A program made the translations under genes and the position numbers. Below are positions 11,976 through 22,873 of a DNA stretch of 64,000 nt, in pieces (the first letter of the stretch is position 1; each line of letters starts with the position of its first letter). The stretch is from Neopestalotiopsis rosae (Eukaryota > Ascomycota > Sordariomycetes > Amphisphaeriales > Sporocadaceae), in assembly GCA_023078685.1 (NCBI GenBank), contig JALGAS010000006.1:4216001-4280000 (forward strand), given 5' to 3'. Under the pieces are notes generated by a model that saw only the letters and a program-made list of their open reading frames with translations, did no database searches and was not told where the DNA came from.

Positions 11976-13617
11976 ATGGGCTCTGATCCGCAGTACGCCA
12001 AATGGCCCTTGCTGCCATTGAGCCAGCACGTCTTCACGCTCACAAATCCCTATGCCTCCCGGCCCGCCGTTCAAGCTTCGACGAAAGCCCTTCAAGATGC
12101 CATTAGTGAGCACAAGATGGCACCGCTGTACCGGTACCTCGCGCACCCGACCGAAGGCATCCTGAACCCCGCCGGCGAAGGCACTGCTGCATCATCGCAG
12201 AAGCCCATGGGTCGCAAACCCAGCACCGTCGGCATGGTCGCCACCGGTTCTTCCAAGAGCACCAGCCTGCCATGGGACGAAGACGTCTACAAGAAGTTGA
12301 AGGCAGAAAATGACAAGGAGCTCGAAGATCTGCAGAAGGAGGAGGACGAAGCTGTTGAGAGTGCTGGCGATACCGAAGTTACAGCTGCGCGGGGAAAGAG
12401 AGCAGAGACCTATGCTAGAGTCGGCGACAAGGTACGCATATATGCTCTTCCTGCTGCTGCACCACATTTCCAGTTGAATTGCTACTAATCTGTGGTGGCG
12501 CATTACAGGACAAGGCGATAGCCGCATACGAGGATCTGTTTGAGAAGACTGGTATACTAGGTACCAAGATCGATCTAGTACTCGCCATTATTCGAACCGG
12601 CCTCTTCTTTGGCGACAAGTCGTTAGTTAAGAAGCAGATTATCAGAGCAAAGGCACTCGTCGAGAGTGGAGGTGATTGGGACCGTCGCAACCGCCTCAAG
12701 GCCTACGAGGGTCTCCATCTGCTCACTGTCCGATCCTACAACCTCGCCGCCCCCCTGCTCCTGGACTCGCTGTCCACTTTTACCAGCTACGAATTGTGCA
12801 CATATTCCAACTTGGTCGTCTACTCGGTATTAGCAGGCTCCGTATCCCTGAAGCGTGTAGACTTCAAGAGCAAAGTTGTGGACGCGCCCGAGATCAAGGC
12901 TATCCTGGGTGCAGATGGCGAGGACAAGATTCTTGCCCTGTCGGGGGCTCTCTCTGCCGGCCCTGGTGCCGATGAGGATACTAGCATGTCCGGTACGACC
13001 GCCAAATCTGCCAGTGCTGCACACAAGGGTACTACAGTCGTAAACTTGACTACCCTTGGCTCTGGCGCCGATCAAACCGAGACCGAGGCCGCTGTCGATT
13101 TCTCCTCGTTAGCCCAACTCGTCAACAGCTTGTACAATGGTCACTACAAGCTGTTTTTCCAAGCTCTAGCCCTGGTGGAGGAGCAGTTCTTGACACAAGA
13201 CCGCTACCTGCACGAGCACCGAGGTTGGTTCATTCGCGAGATGAGGCTCCGTGCCTACCAGCAACTTCTGCAAAGTTACCGCGTTGTTGGACTCGAGAGC
13301 ATGGCAAACGACTTTGGTGTGACGGTGGATTTCTTGGACCGGTAAGCTTACTTTTTACCGCTTTTTTTTTCTTCTATCTAAACTTGCCACGAGACAAAAA
13401 GCTAACATATTCTACCAGCGATCTCGCAAAGTTCATCGCCGGCGGCCGCATTCCCTGCACCATTGACCGTGTGACAGGCAAGGGCGTCATTGAGACCAAC
13501 CGCCCCGACGACAAGAACAAGCAATACCAGGATGTTGTCAAGCAGGGTGATCAGCTCATTACCAAACTGCAGAAGTACGGCCAGGCTGTGCGTCTGCGAG
13601 GAAGCGAGCGAGCATAA
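11976..13617 (+). CDS. RPN7: 26S proteasome regulatory subunit Rpn7
   Basis: Rpn7 (PSMD6) is a PCI-domain subunit of the 19S lid, acting in ubiquitin-dependent degradation in nucleus and cytosol. Three exons (11976-12431, 12509-13341, 13419-13617) are joined by two 77-nt introns with clean GT/AG ends and a CTAAT branch motif in the first; the product is 495 residues. Family signatures include WPLLPLSQHVFTL near the start, YEDLFEKTG after the first splice, LLLDSLSTFTSYEL and the PCI region ending in FGVTVDFLDRDLAKFIAGG. The second splice falls inside that last motif and completes an Arg codon. A low-complexity Ser/Thr/Ala loop (about residues 320-355) is an insertion relative to the core. The C-terminus matches the family's length. 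Confidence 0.97.
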
Positions 13618-14074
13618 TCAATTGTTTCGTACCATTAGGTTGCATGGGCTGTCACGAATGTCAGAAAGGACATAGCAAATATTAGAACATGGCTATACGT
13701 ATCAAAGAAGAAAGCTATGCATGCAGATAGATCAGGGACAACCAAATGAATGAATAATTCAATGAAAATTAATACAGCTCATAACTCGTGCATGCATCTT
13801 TTGAACAGGATTATTTTTGTATCATTTATTCTCTTTATTCTTTGATTTACCCTCTACGTTTCAATTTTTATGTTCCCTGTTGAAAGTTCAAGACAACAGC
13901 GCAGATCATAACTCTCTCAAGATGCTAGGAATCAAACGCAATATGATATGATGGGGGGTATGCAGCGCGGCTGGTATAAAAACCAATTTCTCATCATGAA
14001 ACATGTGGATCATGTAAAATCTCCTCGCCTGTCTCTCGAGGGACATTCAGCTCTCTTTCTCTCTAAAAACCAAT
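13618..14074. other. Convergent 3' flanks
   Basis: This 457-bp AT-rich spacer lies between the convergent 3' ends of RPN7 (+) and the alanine aminotransferase gene (-) and presumably carries both 3' UTRs. Nothing else was seen in it. Confidence 0.6.
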
Positions 14075-16526
14075 TCATCGGAACTCATCCATGAACTCCT
14101 TGTGGAACTTCTTGATGCTTCCGATCCACTCGGTGCCGGGGGCCAAGAAGGTGGTTCTAAAGTGCAGGCTGCCCTCCCGCTGGCCGAACCCGGAGCCGGG
14201 CACGACGCAGACGCCGGTGGCCTCGAGCAGGCGCATGCAGTAGAGCTCGTCGGCGGTGCGGCCCTCCTTCTTCGCGGCCTCGGCGGCCTTGGCGGGCACG
14301 TTGATGGTGGGGAAGAGGTACATGGAGCCCTGGGGCTCGCCGCACTCGACGCCCTCCATGTCCTTGAAGGCCTCGTAGAGGGCAAAGGCGCGCTCCTTGA
14401 GGCCGTTGAAGATCTTGCTGTACTCCTTGTCGTAGAGCTCAAACGACGGCTCGCCCTTTTGGGGCGGGTTGACCATGAGCTCGACCAGGCACTGGCCGAT
14501 GACGGGGGCGCACAGGGTGATGGAGACGAACTTGTAGATCTCGGCCTCGACCTCGGGGTCGAAGCCAATCAGCTCAAAGTAGCCACCGCGGTGACCGCAC
14601 TCGCCCACCATACCCTTGGAGATGGAGTGCAGAGAGGCGAGCTCGACGCCCTTGTACTTGTCCGAGTTCTCCTTTTGGAGCTTGAGCAGGATCTCACGGA
14701 ACGAGTGGAAGGCGCCCAGGAAGACGTTGGTCTGGTAGACTTCGTCGGCCATAATGACCAGGTTCTCCTGCACGGCAAAGTCGATCACGTTGCGAATGTC
14801 GGCCTCGGAGAGCGAAGCACCCGTGGGGTTTCCGGGGTTGATGATGACAATGGCGCGGACATCGGTGCCGCTGCTCTTGGCCTTTTCATACGAGGTCTTG
14901 ATCTCCTCGAGGGAGGTGCCCCAGTTGGACGACTCGTCGAGGTAGTAGGGGACGCACTTGGCATCCAGAACCGACAGCGAGGCCGTATACAGGGGGTATT
15001 GAGGAATGGGGACAAGAATTCCCGTGTCAGGGCCGGCACAGATGGTGTGGAGGAGTGTATTAACGCCCGACGACGCTCCGGCCGAGAGGTAGATGTGGGC
15101 AGGGTCGGCGGCGAAACCGTCACGCTCTGTACAGTCGGTCAGTTCATGCAATCCCCCATAAGACTTTGCGCAATGCGGGTTTCACGTACTCTCCAAGAAC
15201 TTGGCGATGCTCTCCTTGATCGCTGGCACACCAGCACTGGCGCTGTAGGCTCCAACACTTCCAACCTGGCTCAAGAGCCACTTTGCACGGCTAATGACAT
15301 CGGACTTGTATCCGAGGCTGTTGATCAGCACATCCTCGTGCTCGAGCAGCAGCGGGTTCTCGAGCAGACTGAGGACCTGGCGGAAAAAGGTGATGGGCTT
15401 CTGATCGAGCTGCTGGGGATTGCCAATGTTGGCACTGATGACCTGGTCAAAGGGCAGGTCCTTGGCGTCGCCCTTGCGGATCTTGGCACGGTACTCCTCC
15501 GACTTGACGGCCAGCTCACCGCGGACGGCGTACTTGGCCTCGACGACGTGAGGGTTGATGTTCTTGATGTTGAGACGGCCCATGGTTGCGACGCTGCTGT
15601 GAAAACTTCGAGTGTGGCAATCTAACAAGAACTTTTGTCGCGATGGAGGGGTAGTTGACGACGATAGTAGTAATAGTGGCGCTGCCGGCGGGGTACCTGC
15701 TATCGAGCCAGGGCAAGGTTAATTACGGATACTACTACGGCCTTGGTGATAAACCCAGCCAAAATAATAGCAAGGACAGGGCAAGCAATGGGACTTTTTT
15801 CTATGTGGAAACAAAGTTGAGCGAGAGGAAGAGGGAGTGAAAGAGACGAAAGCCCAGCAACTAGACAGAATGGATGACCACTTGGAACAAGTAAGAAGAA
15901 AATCCAAGGAATTTGGTTCGCATGATCATTGAGAAACACCGCATGTTGCTAGTTTGAGGAACGATCAGAAAGTCGGTACCAGGGTCCGACGACACTGCCA
16001 TGGGTGGGTTTGTCAAAGGGTATGACCCGAAAGGGCTGCTGGTCGGTCTTCTGATCCACTTTGTATCATGTTCGTAGGCTGAATTTTTTGGGAGTGACGG
16101 CGTCAAGGCGCTGCAACGAAAGCTTGAGGTTGTTTCGCGGTCGGCCGAGATCGGGGAATTATGATATTGGGCGCTGAGCTAAGTTGCTTGCTAGGAAGTC
16201 GATAGTGGAGCTCGTCATGTACGGAATAGTGTACAGTCAGATTTCCAAGCGGTCGCCGAAAGCGAGCCCGCGCGCGCAAAGATAAGGATGGAAAAAAATC
16301 CCGGTGGATAGGGAGGGAATGCGACGATGATGAAGCAACGGGAAGGGGAAGAACAAGAAGTGAACATCGATTTCATACCTGTGGACAGAGTGCCACGCCA
16401 CCGACACCGAGATAATGCATTATAGAAATGCCCATTTGCAGCAGCGTTGGTACGAAGCAGAGCTGGAGCTGCTGCTTCTACAGCTCTAGCCCTAGCCCGG
16501 CCCAGGCTAGCTAGCTGTGTTGCCAT
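14075..16526 (-). CDS. ALT1: Alanine aminotransferase, with probable mitochondrial and cytosolic forms
   Basis: This PLP enzyme interconverts alanine plus 2-oxoglutarate with pyruvate plus glutamate. The core is exon 15583-15190 joined to 15126-14075 over a 63-nt intron (481 residues from Met at 15583). It shows the class I aminotransferase patterns SAGASSGVNTLL, INPGNPTGASL, DEVYQTN and SISKGMVGECGHRGGY (PLP lysine in SKG). The reading frame stays open upstream of that Met to an in-frame stop at 15721-15719 and contains an RSFHSSVAT stretch. A separate exon, 16526-16379, encodes a 49-residue Arg/Ala-rich, nearly acid-free presequence beginning MATQLASLGRARAR. It splices in phase to an acceptor at 15697 (or 15700) with an ATTAACC branch motif, giving a 568-residue mitochondrial form and a 682-nt intron. 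The core call is secure; the upstream exon is inferred. Confidence 0.92.
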
Positions 16527-17291
16527 TCAACCTCTGAGATGGTTCCTATATGTAATGGCTTGGACGGATGATGGATAAATGGAGAGACGAAGGAATCGAT
16601 ATCAACAACAACTCGTGGGATAGCTCAGGCAAAAATAGGAATTTCTTTCTCGAGCAGAAAGGACAGAGCAGTCGGTCAACTTGAAAAAGAAAAGGGATTC
16701 CTCTCGGGGTTAAGCCAGCACCAAACGGTTGGCCGGCAAAGCTGGGGGTTTCGTCTCACCGCAGTCCCGGAGCAGCCTAGCCCCTGGAAGCCAAGCGTGG
16801 TGGCTTTTAAAGTTTCCCGAAAAGAAACAATTTAGTAAGTGAAGAAGATGTAGTTAAATAAGTGAGTTGTGTTGATGAAATTATTACAATTTCTTCAAGC
16901 TGCTCTGAATGACGGGTGCATTCAAGACAAAGTTGTAGAAGTGACATGGACAGATCGTAGAGGCTTCTCATCTTTTTTATTTGCATATTTGTGGTTAGCA
17001 CTTGGAATATGGACAAACTCGAGGTGGCAGATAACGGAAATTAATCCCGAGATACGTGTCGTTAGATAGTCCCAAAATGTATACTAGCAGTCTTATTTAT
17101 AGAAACTTATGTTGATATTCCTGATCATTGAAACCAATTATTCGACTTTTGATTACTACCAAAGTGCATTCATCCACGAGTTTCCATTCTCGGGTGAGCC
17201 TCTAGGACAACCATTAGGCACTTGGGAACTATGACGCCTAGCTCTGGGCTCGGTTCATAAAGGCTGCTACCATATTCCACCTCTCCTACTC
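16527..17291. other. Intergenic, no gene seen
   Basis: These 765 bp hold the promoter side of the alanine aminotransferase gene and the 3' flank of the cysteine hydrolase gene. Only short non-conserved open frames are present. Confidence 0.6.
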
Positions 17292-17879
17292 TCACTTTGT
17301 CTTGTCCTCTTCCATCAAAGCCTCAATCACCTCGTTCGTCGACCACAATGGGCCATAGCCAAAGGAATAATCAGCCAAACTCCTCCGGTGCTGCTCCTCG
17401 TCGACGCTGTAGCACGCATCGGCGACCAGCCACGTCTCCCAGCCGAGATTGAACGCGCTCCGGGCCGTGGTCTCGCAGCAGCAGTCCGTCATGACCCCGC
17501 AGACGACGACGCGGCGCACCTCCTGGTCGTCGTCGTCGCCGCCGCCCCGCTCGAGCAAGCTGGTGAGGTCGGTGTGCACAAAGGCGTCGTACGTGTTCTT
17601 GGCCACCACGGGCGCATCGCCTACCGACTCCTTGACCCAGGGTATGAGCTCCCAGTCTGGGCTGCCGCGGTGGATGGAGCCGTCGACTCCCCATTTGCGC
17701 ACGAGCTGGTTCCTGATGGGGTGCTCAAAGTCCTGTTTTGGGTGGCCGTGCTGCGTGTAAATGATGAGCTTATCATTGTCCTTGAAGTGCTTTTGCAGCG
17801 TCTTGATGTTGGGCGTGGCCTTTTTGGCCATGTCGCTAAAATATTGTTGCATGTCAATCACTAGCAATGCCGTCTTCAT
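17292..17879 (-). CDS. Isochorismatase-like cysteine hydrolase
   Basis: This is a small cytosolic hydrolase of the isochorismatase/nicotinamidase-like superfamily; the substrate is unknown. The single exon of 195 residues carries the expected catalytic triad: Asp9 in LLVIDMQ, Lys94 in VVAKNTYDAF and Cys134 in GVMTDCCCETTAR, where three Cys occur in a row. A glycine/aspartate-rich loop (112-120) precedes the strand leading to the nucleophile. The frame is open upstream to 17999, but the start at 17879 gives the family-standard N-terminus directly before the first beta strand, so it is preferred. Length matches the family. The gene is isolated on the edge of a gene desert and no operon-like partner is visible. 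Confidence 0.88.
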   Translation of the reverse strand: MKTALLVIDMQQYFSDMAKKATPNIKTLQKHFKDNDKLIIYTQHGHPKQDFEHPIRNQLVRKWGVDGSIHRGSPDWELIPWVKESVGDAPVVAKNTYDAFVHTDLTSLLERGGGDDDDQEVRRVVVCGVMTDCCCETTARSAFNLGWETWLVADACYSVDEEQHRRSLADYSFGYGPLWSTNEVIEALMEEDKTK

Positions 17880-19190
17880 GGTCGCCACTCGATGTACTAC
17901 CAAGGGTAAATCTAAGAAATAGTGTGACTTGAACTCAAGTTTTGAAATACTGTTCAAGGCGAGTTTGTATTGTGTTCGGTTGCAAAGACAATGTCGCACT
18001 GCCTGGCATCTTGGTTATAATTGGTCTTAATCAAGATTCGGCAGACATCATAGGTGCGGAGATGGGCAAACCTAACCGTTTGAGGCAACCAGCATTGCAG
18101 CAGCATTGCTCCTTACTTTTGTCCAAGGCTATGTCAGGAATGTCGAGCCAACAACCAGTGATACCATACTGAGGTCACAAGATTCTCAGTGTACTCTCGA
18201 CGTCGAATATTGGAGTGCATTGCGGTACACGCGTTAGAACTGTGTCATCACGACTTTGATGTAATTTTGCTTTATTGTCCATGCATTGCAGAAACCGGTC
18301 GTGGACTAAGTGCTTGCCTTTGAGTTATATACTCCTGGGATCAAAGTACGGGTCGGACGGAATCATACAGGGAATACATTCTGGCCTTTAGTATACAACT
18401 TTCAGGATAATTGCGAGACAACCTCATTGTGGTATCAGCTTGACTACCTATGTAGTGATGGATAACAGCGAAGTCTGCCCTACTTTGAGGCATGAAAGCA
18501 GGAGATACGGTTCTCTTGGGGAATGGAGAGATTATTAGAGATCATGACAAACCTGCAACCAGGACTGGACACAAGTCAGTCCACCATGCATACACTGCGA
18601 ATAAGTCTGTCGCAATTAACTTTCGAGTTGTTGCAATCATGCATGGCCAACTCAATAGGTATTCAGATTAGGATTCAGATTCAAGAGAAAACGAGACACT
18701 CGCCAGGTAGCGGCAGTACGAAATCAGGGTTATCCAAGGACTGATGATGACCTATCTCAGCTTCTGGGTGCACAAGACATCGGACTGTTTCCTACCACAT
18801 AATGCTTGGATGTTTGAGCAACAACTTCGTGCCCATCTTGGGACTCCTGTCATGGCACATACAACTTTGAACGCGACATGGCCATTACAAGAAACTGCTC
18901 TACGAAGTAAGACTGAACAATACACTGCGGTAACTCTGAAAGAGGTCGTTCTTTCACTCATCGTTGCTATTACTGCCGTATGTGGTAATAAATACGCCTG
19001 CTACATTCATTCCAAGGACCCGAAACACCTCGACCAGTATCGTCCACCTACTCTCGCTCAACGTAGTTCGGGCGCACCCAGAGTATGCAGTAACCCCGAT
19101 TGTGAAGATATATGAGCTATCCCGAATGCGAGGTAATAATAATCTCGATTGGCGTAGTTATGGAGAAAAGTGGTATTATAAGGCCTATAA
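17880..19190. other. Gene desert
   Basis: This 1.3 kb has only chance open frames, such as 18744-19115 (+), that show no motif, no plausible splice structure and no family resemblance. It leads into the retroelement relic region. Confidence 0.55.
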
Positions 19191-19310
19191 GTAAAAAGAC
19201 AAAATTTCTATAATACTTATTTTATTTTTATTTTTAAGAATTTGTCAAAAAGAAATTAGAAAAAAATAGAAAAAGGAATAAAAGGAAAAGAAAAAGAGAA
19301 AAAGGACGCC
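19191..19310. repeat. A/G-rich repeat, copy A
   Basis: This block starts GTAAAAAGACAAAATTT, continues through T-rich and A/G-rich runs and ends in AAAAAGGACGCC. It is matched by copy B at 19600-19715 in the same orientation, about 410 bp apart. Both copies are preceded by AAGGCCTAT (at 19180 and 19554). The pair lies just downstream of the reverse-transcriptase relic in its transcription direction, so it may derive from untranslated or terminal parts of that element. Confidence 0.7.
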
Positions 19311-19599
19311 ATTTATCGAACTCGGCTCACTGCTTGAGCGGTAGTGAATCCGCAGATCCTTCGTTTCCCAGATGGAACTCATCTCCAGAGTCCGGATTGA
19401 TCTTTGCCAAATACCGCATCATTGGGTGATATGTCAACTGTTGAGATATGAAGAGATGCCCCCAGGCGCTCATCTTCGTTTGACGCGCGTTTTTTTGTTT
19501 CTTCGCAGGTATTCTCGAGACTTTGAGATACTGATAGAATTCCGCATTATTGCAAGGCCTATTATAATTAGGTATTTATTCCTAATATAGATTATACGA

Positions 19600-19715
19600 G
19601 TAAAAAGACAAAATTTTTATAATTGGTATTTTTTTTTTTTATATAATTTGTTAAAAAGAAATTAAAAAAATTAGAAAGAGGAAAAAAAAAAAGAGAAAGG
19701 AAAGGAAAAAGGCGC
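19600..19715. repeat. A/G-rich repeat, copy B
   Basis: This is the second copy of the block at 19191-19310, with the same opening GTAAAAAGACAAAATTT and the same polypurine ending. Relative to copy A there are about 40 extra bases between the preceding AAGGCCTAT and the repeat start, including a short inverted repeat (ATTAGG...CCTAAT, 19565-19586). The copies differ by many substitutions and small indels, so the duplication is not recent. Confidence 0.7.
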
Positions 19716-19724
19716 AATAGACGT

Positions 19725-20520
19725 CTAATCACCGAATACTTACAAAGTCGCCAATGCCCAAGTCGTTGAGATCTAATGCATCAATAACGTCGGACCGACA
19801 AAAGAGACGTAGACTTTGCCGCAATCGCGAATGGCGTTGAGAAGCTGCGGATTTATTTCGAGCTTGCAACTGAGATAAGAGTAGTCATTTCGGCCTTGGG
19901 CCAGGAGCGTAGTTTTCTTGTCCTGTAGCAGTTGGATCTTCTGGCTATATATGGGAATAAACTGCTGGAGGTATCCTGTCAGGCCAATATAGTTTTCCAG
20001 AGTGTCCAAGGTGGTGGGCATTGAAGACTTCCTAATGGCCTCCATCCGTTCCTCGGTTGTGGCGACGCCGAAACCGTCGACCAGGAGCCCGAGGACCTTG
20101 ATGGAGTTAAAGAATATCCCTGTTTTCGTTCGTAGCAAGGATACTCCAGCCCTTTGTAATTCCTTGAAAAGACTGCAGACGTGGGCCAAATGTTCCTTGG
20201 GTGTGTGGCTGGAGGTTTGGATGTCGTCAATGAATGCGTCGGCGTATTGGCGGTGGTCGGCGAGCAACCGGTCCATAAACCGCTGAGTGCAAGCCGGAGC
20301 TGTTTTGCAGCCCACCAATACGACACTAGAAACTTCCAGACCCCAGGGCGAGATAATGGTCATCATGTGCCTGTCGTCCGGATGGACAGGCAGTTGGTGT
20401 TACTAGCTCAAGTTGGCTGGCTAGCCTACCTGGATGAACACTGTCTTCCCCGGCGGAAGGGGTGCATGGGCATATCCAGGAAGATGTTTCTCGGACAGAC
20501 TTTGGGCGGAACAAGGATCG
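19725..20520 (-). pseudogene. Ty3/gypsy reverse-transcriptase relic
   Basis: An open frame at 20366-19773 encodes the RT palm region of an LTR retrotransposon pol protein. It has AFIDDIQTSS in place of the usual YxDDI box, then HTPKEHLAHV (the H..HL..V helix), a VLGLLVDGFGV strand and the start of the connection domain (YIGLTGYLQQFIP). Upstream coding is scattered in other frames to about 20520 (CSAQSLSEKHLPGYAHAP). Downstream the frame shifts near 19790 and continues as DALDLNDLGIGDF to 19727. There is no gag, protease, integrase or intact LTR. It is a dead fragment; the paralogous relic at 42846-43354 shares most of the central motifs. Confidence 0.85.
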
Positions 20521-21308
20521 AGTATCTGTGAGATGCCGTTCAGCATACTACTTCATGCAATATAGGAGAGGTTTATGAAGGATATTCAGACACTTCCATC
20601 CATTCAGTCCACATATCGTAAAAGCGTCTGACCAGCATCGGTCCATCGACTTCACGTCTATCTGGTCACAGGCGTGAGTCATCTGCGGCAAGGAATCGAC
20701 ATAACAAGGTGTTTTCAAGAAGGCACTAACAGTAAGATACATATTTTTAAGCTTCAAGCTCTGTTCACTGAGGCAGGCGCGAAGGGCAGAGAAGGAAGTA
20801 CGGAATCTGACACGTCCGTCGGCGATAACCTGCGCTTGAACACGATGCTATATGTGAGAGCAGCTGCTACTGGAACCGTCAAGTCGGACTGGGGCAGGCA
20901 CTGAATGCTCCCGAGGTCGAGGCCCTGTGTTGGGAACACTCTCAGCCACGGGAAGAAAGCACAATCTAGATTTTTGCGTATCTTGAGGAAGGAGAGAAAG
21001 GGGTCGGATCTCCTCCTGGCCAGCATTGCGGCATACCTGCCTTCTCCCTCCCTTGAACATCCACTGAGGCCAACCCATTCTCGGCACTATACTCAGGCAG
21101 ATTACTGTGTGGATTATGTAGCATACATCGAACTGGTGTGGTAGGCAAAGTTGATGACCCAGACTAGACCATCTCAAACACATTCAAAATAGAATGCTTA
21201 CTTCGAATTCAGATATTGAAAACACTGCGAATTTGCAAATTATTTCTCATTCCATTTCGGTTCAGCCACAAACATGTGACTGCACTAATATCGGACTATA
21301 AATGACAT
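20521..21308. other. Intergenic, no gene seen
   Basis: This 0.8 kb between the retroelement relic and the 3' end of the MsrB gene holds overlapping short frames on both strands without recognisable motifs. Confidence 0.55.
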
Positions 21309-21971
21309 CTAGCTAGACTTGTCGACGACGGGATCCTCGGGCGAAAAGTTGAGACTGACGCTGTTGACGCAGTGGCGCTCATCGGTGGGCGTAGGGAACC
21401 CTTCTCCCTTGAAGACGTGGCCCAGGTGTCCTCCGCAGTTGGTGCAGACAATCTCGGTGCGGGCCATGCCAAACGTGTTGTCCGTGTGGCGGGTGACGGC
21501 GCCGGGAATGTTGTCAAAGTAGGCGGGCCAGCCGCAGCCCGACTTGAACTTGTGGTTGGCCTTGTACAGGGGAGCGTTGCAGCCGGCGCACGTGTAGACG
21601 CCCGACTCTGAGTAGAACTTGTCGTACTTGCCAGATCCGGGGGGTTCCGTGCCCTTTTCCCTCAAGATTCTGAATTGCTCTACAGTTTGAATCCGAGTCA
21701 GTAAGTGAGGCGGATCGTCACTGAAGACCCGTTACTACAACTTACCTTTGTTTAGGACGGCCCGCCACTCGTCATCTGTCCGCTGGTCCGGGTAAGACAT
21801 CTTGCTGGAGCTGGACGAACTGAAGAGACTGCCAAAGAAGGGTATGCTGGGCATGGACCTCAAGGTATCTGGACTTCGACGCAGTGATTGGTGTGCCGAG
21901 GCTCGAGCTCTGGTGAAGCTGGAGAAGGTATACAGTGAGCGAAAGAAAGTGGAGAAGGGCGGCAGTCGCAT
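21309..21971 (-). CDS. MXR2: Peptide-methionine (R)-S-oxide reductase
   Basis: MsrB repairs the R epimer of oxidised methionine using thioredoxin. Exons 21971-21746 and 21679-21309 flank a 66-nt intron (GTAAG/GTAG) and encode 198 residues. The catalytic domain has both zinc-binding CxxC pairs (CAGC in YTCAGCNAPLY, CTNC in VCTNCGGHLGHVF), SGCGWPAYFD and the catalytic Cys in RHCVNSVSL. The first 57 residues form a Ser/Arg/Phe-rich extension (MRLPPFSTFFRSLYTF...), typical of a mitochondrial presequence. A second in-frame Met at 21800 (MSYPDQRTDDEW) would give a 141-residue cytosolic form of family-standard length. It is divergent from the Fmp52-like gene. The family call is secure; the targeting is inferred. 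Confidence 0.94.
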
Positions 21972-22873
21972 GAAGAAATTCTGGTTGTCTTTATCCTAAT
22001 TGGATAAGTCGACGTTATTGGGTATTGCGTAATTTATGACTTGGTCCTGAATATGGCTTCTTATATTCAATTTATAGTCGGAAATGGGCTTATTGTCGAC
22101 AGGTGCTGACAGATATCAATGCAAATACTTTGGAGAGAGACAAGATCATATGAGCGGGCGGTGCGATGGATTGGTTATCATGAACTATTTGGAATTCTGG
22201 CAGCAGTGCAATGATGATGCCATCAAATAAGGGATCGGCGGGGCGAATTCCGCCGCGGTCAGGGTCCATTTAGTGTAAGACCTCATCCGGAGCTTGCGGA
22301 GGTTAGAGCATTTGGATTATGTCATCTGTTTTGACAGTTTTGGAAGAGCTCCAGTTAGTGCTAATAGGTACACTGGTGGGCTGGTAGCTTCACTTGAAAA
22401 AGTTGTAACATGATGATTTGGATCAGAATAATAATTCAAGTTGGCAATTCTCAAGTTAATGAGACTGTTGCAAGTAGAAATCTGAATGTCGAGTATAACA
22501 TAAACTGTGAAGAAGAATGGTGCATGCTGCCCATGTCAAAGCTCAATTTTCCATGTGCTTCTCCAACACCATAAGTGATTGTTAATACCTACTACTGGAC
22601 CCTGGCAACCGAGAACCGCGGAATTGACATGACTCGATAAGTTCGTGGGGCCCGCCCTGCCTACGGATGCCCAGAAATGCAATGGACGCTGGGAACATCC
22701 ATAATACATTTGTGACGAGTTTGTTCATTCATTGCCATTGATAAGAAACGACTTGCCCTCTCGATCTCAACTTTGCACCGGTCGTCTCACTCTTCCCTGT
22801 CCATTACTTCCGCCAAACGACATCAATCGACTTTCAACTACATCTCTCGAATACTCCAACCCACACAAGAAAA
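21972..22873. promoter_or_regulatory. Divergent promoter region, MsrB/Fmp52-like
   Basis: This 902-bp interval lies between the start codons of the MsrB gene (-) and the Fmp52-like gene (+) and should hold both promoters. The last 150 bp before the plus-strand ATG is pyrimidine-rich. No specific site could be assigned. Confidence 0.5.

Noticed and set aside
14102..15625. 507-codon plus-strand frame opposite alanine aminotransferase
   Set aside because: It is the complement of a strongly biased coding sequence, rich in Leu/Gly/Val/Asp as such shadows are, and runs across the real gene's intron.
18744..19115. 123-codon plus frame upstream of the gypsy relic
   Set aside because: No conserved motifs, unusual composition for a fungal protein and no start context; treated as chance.
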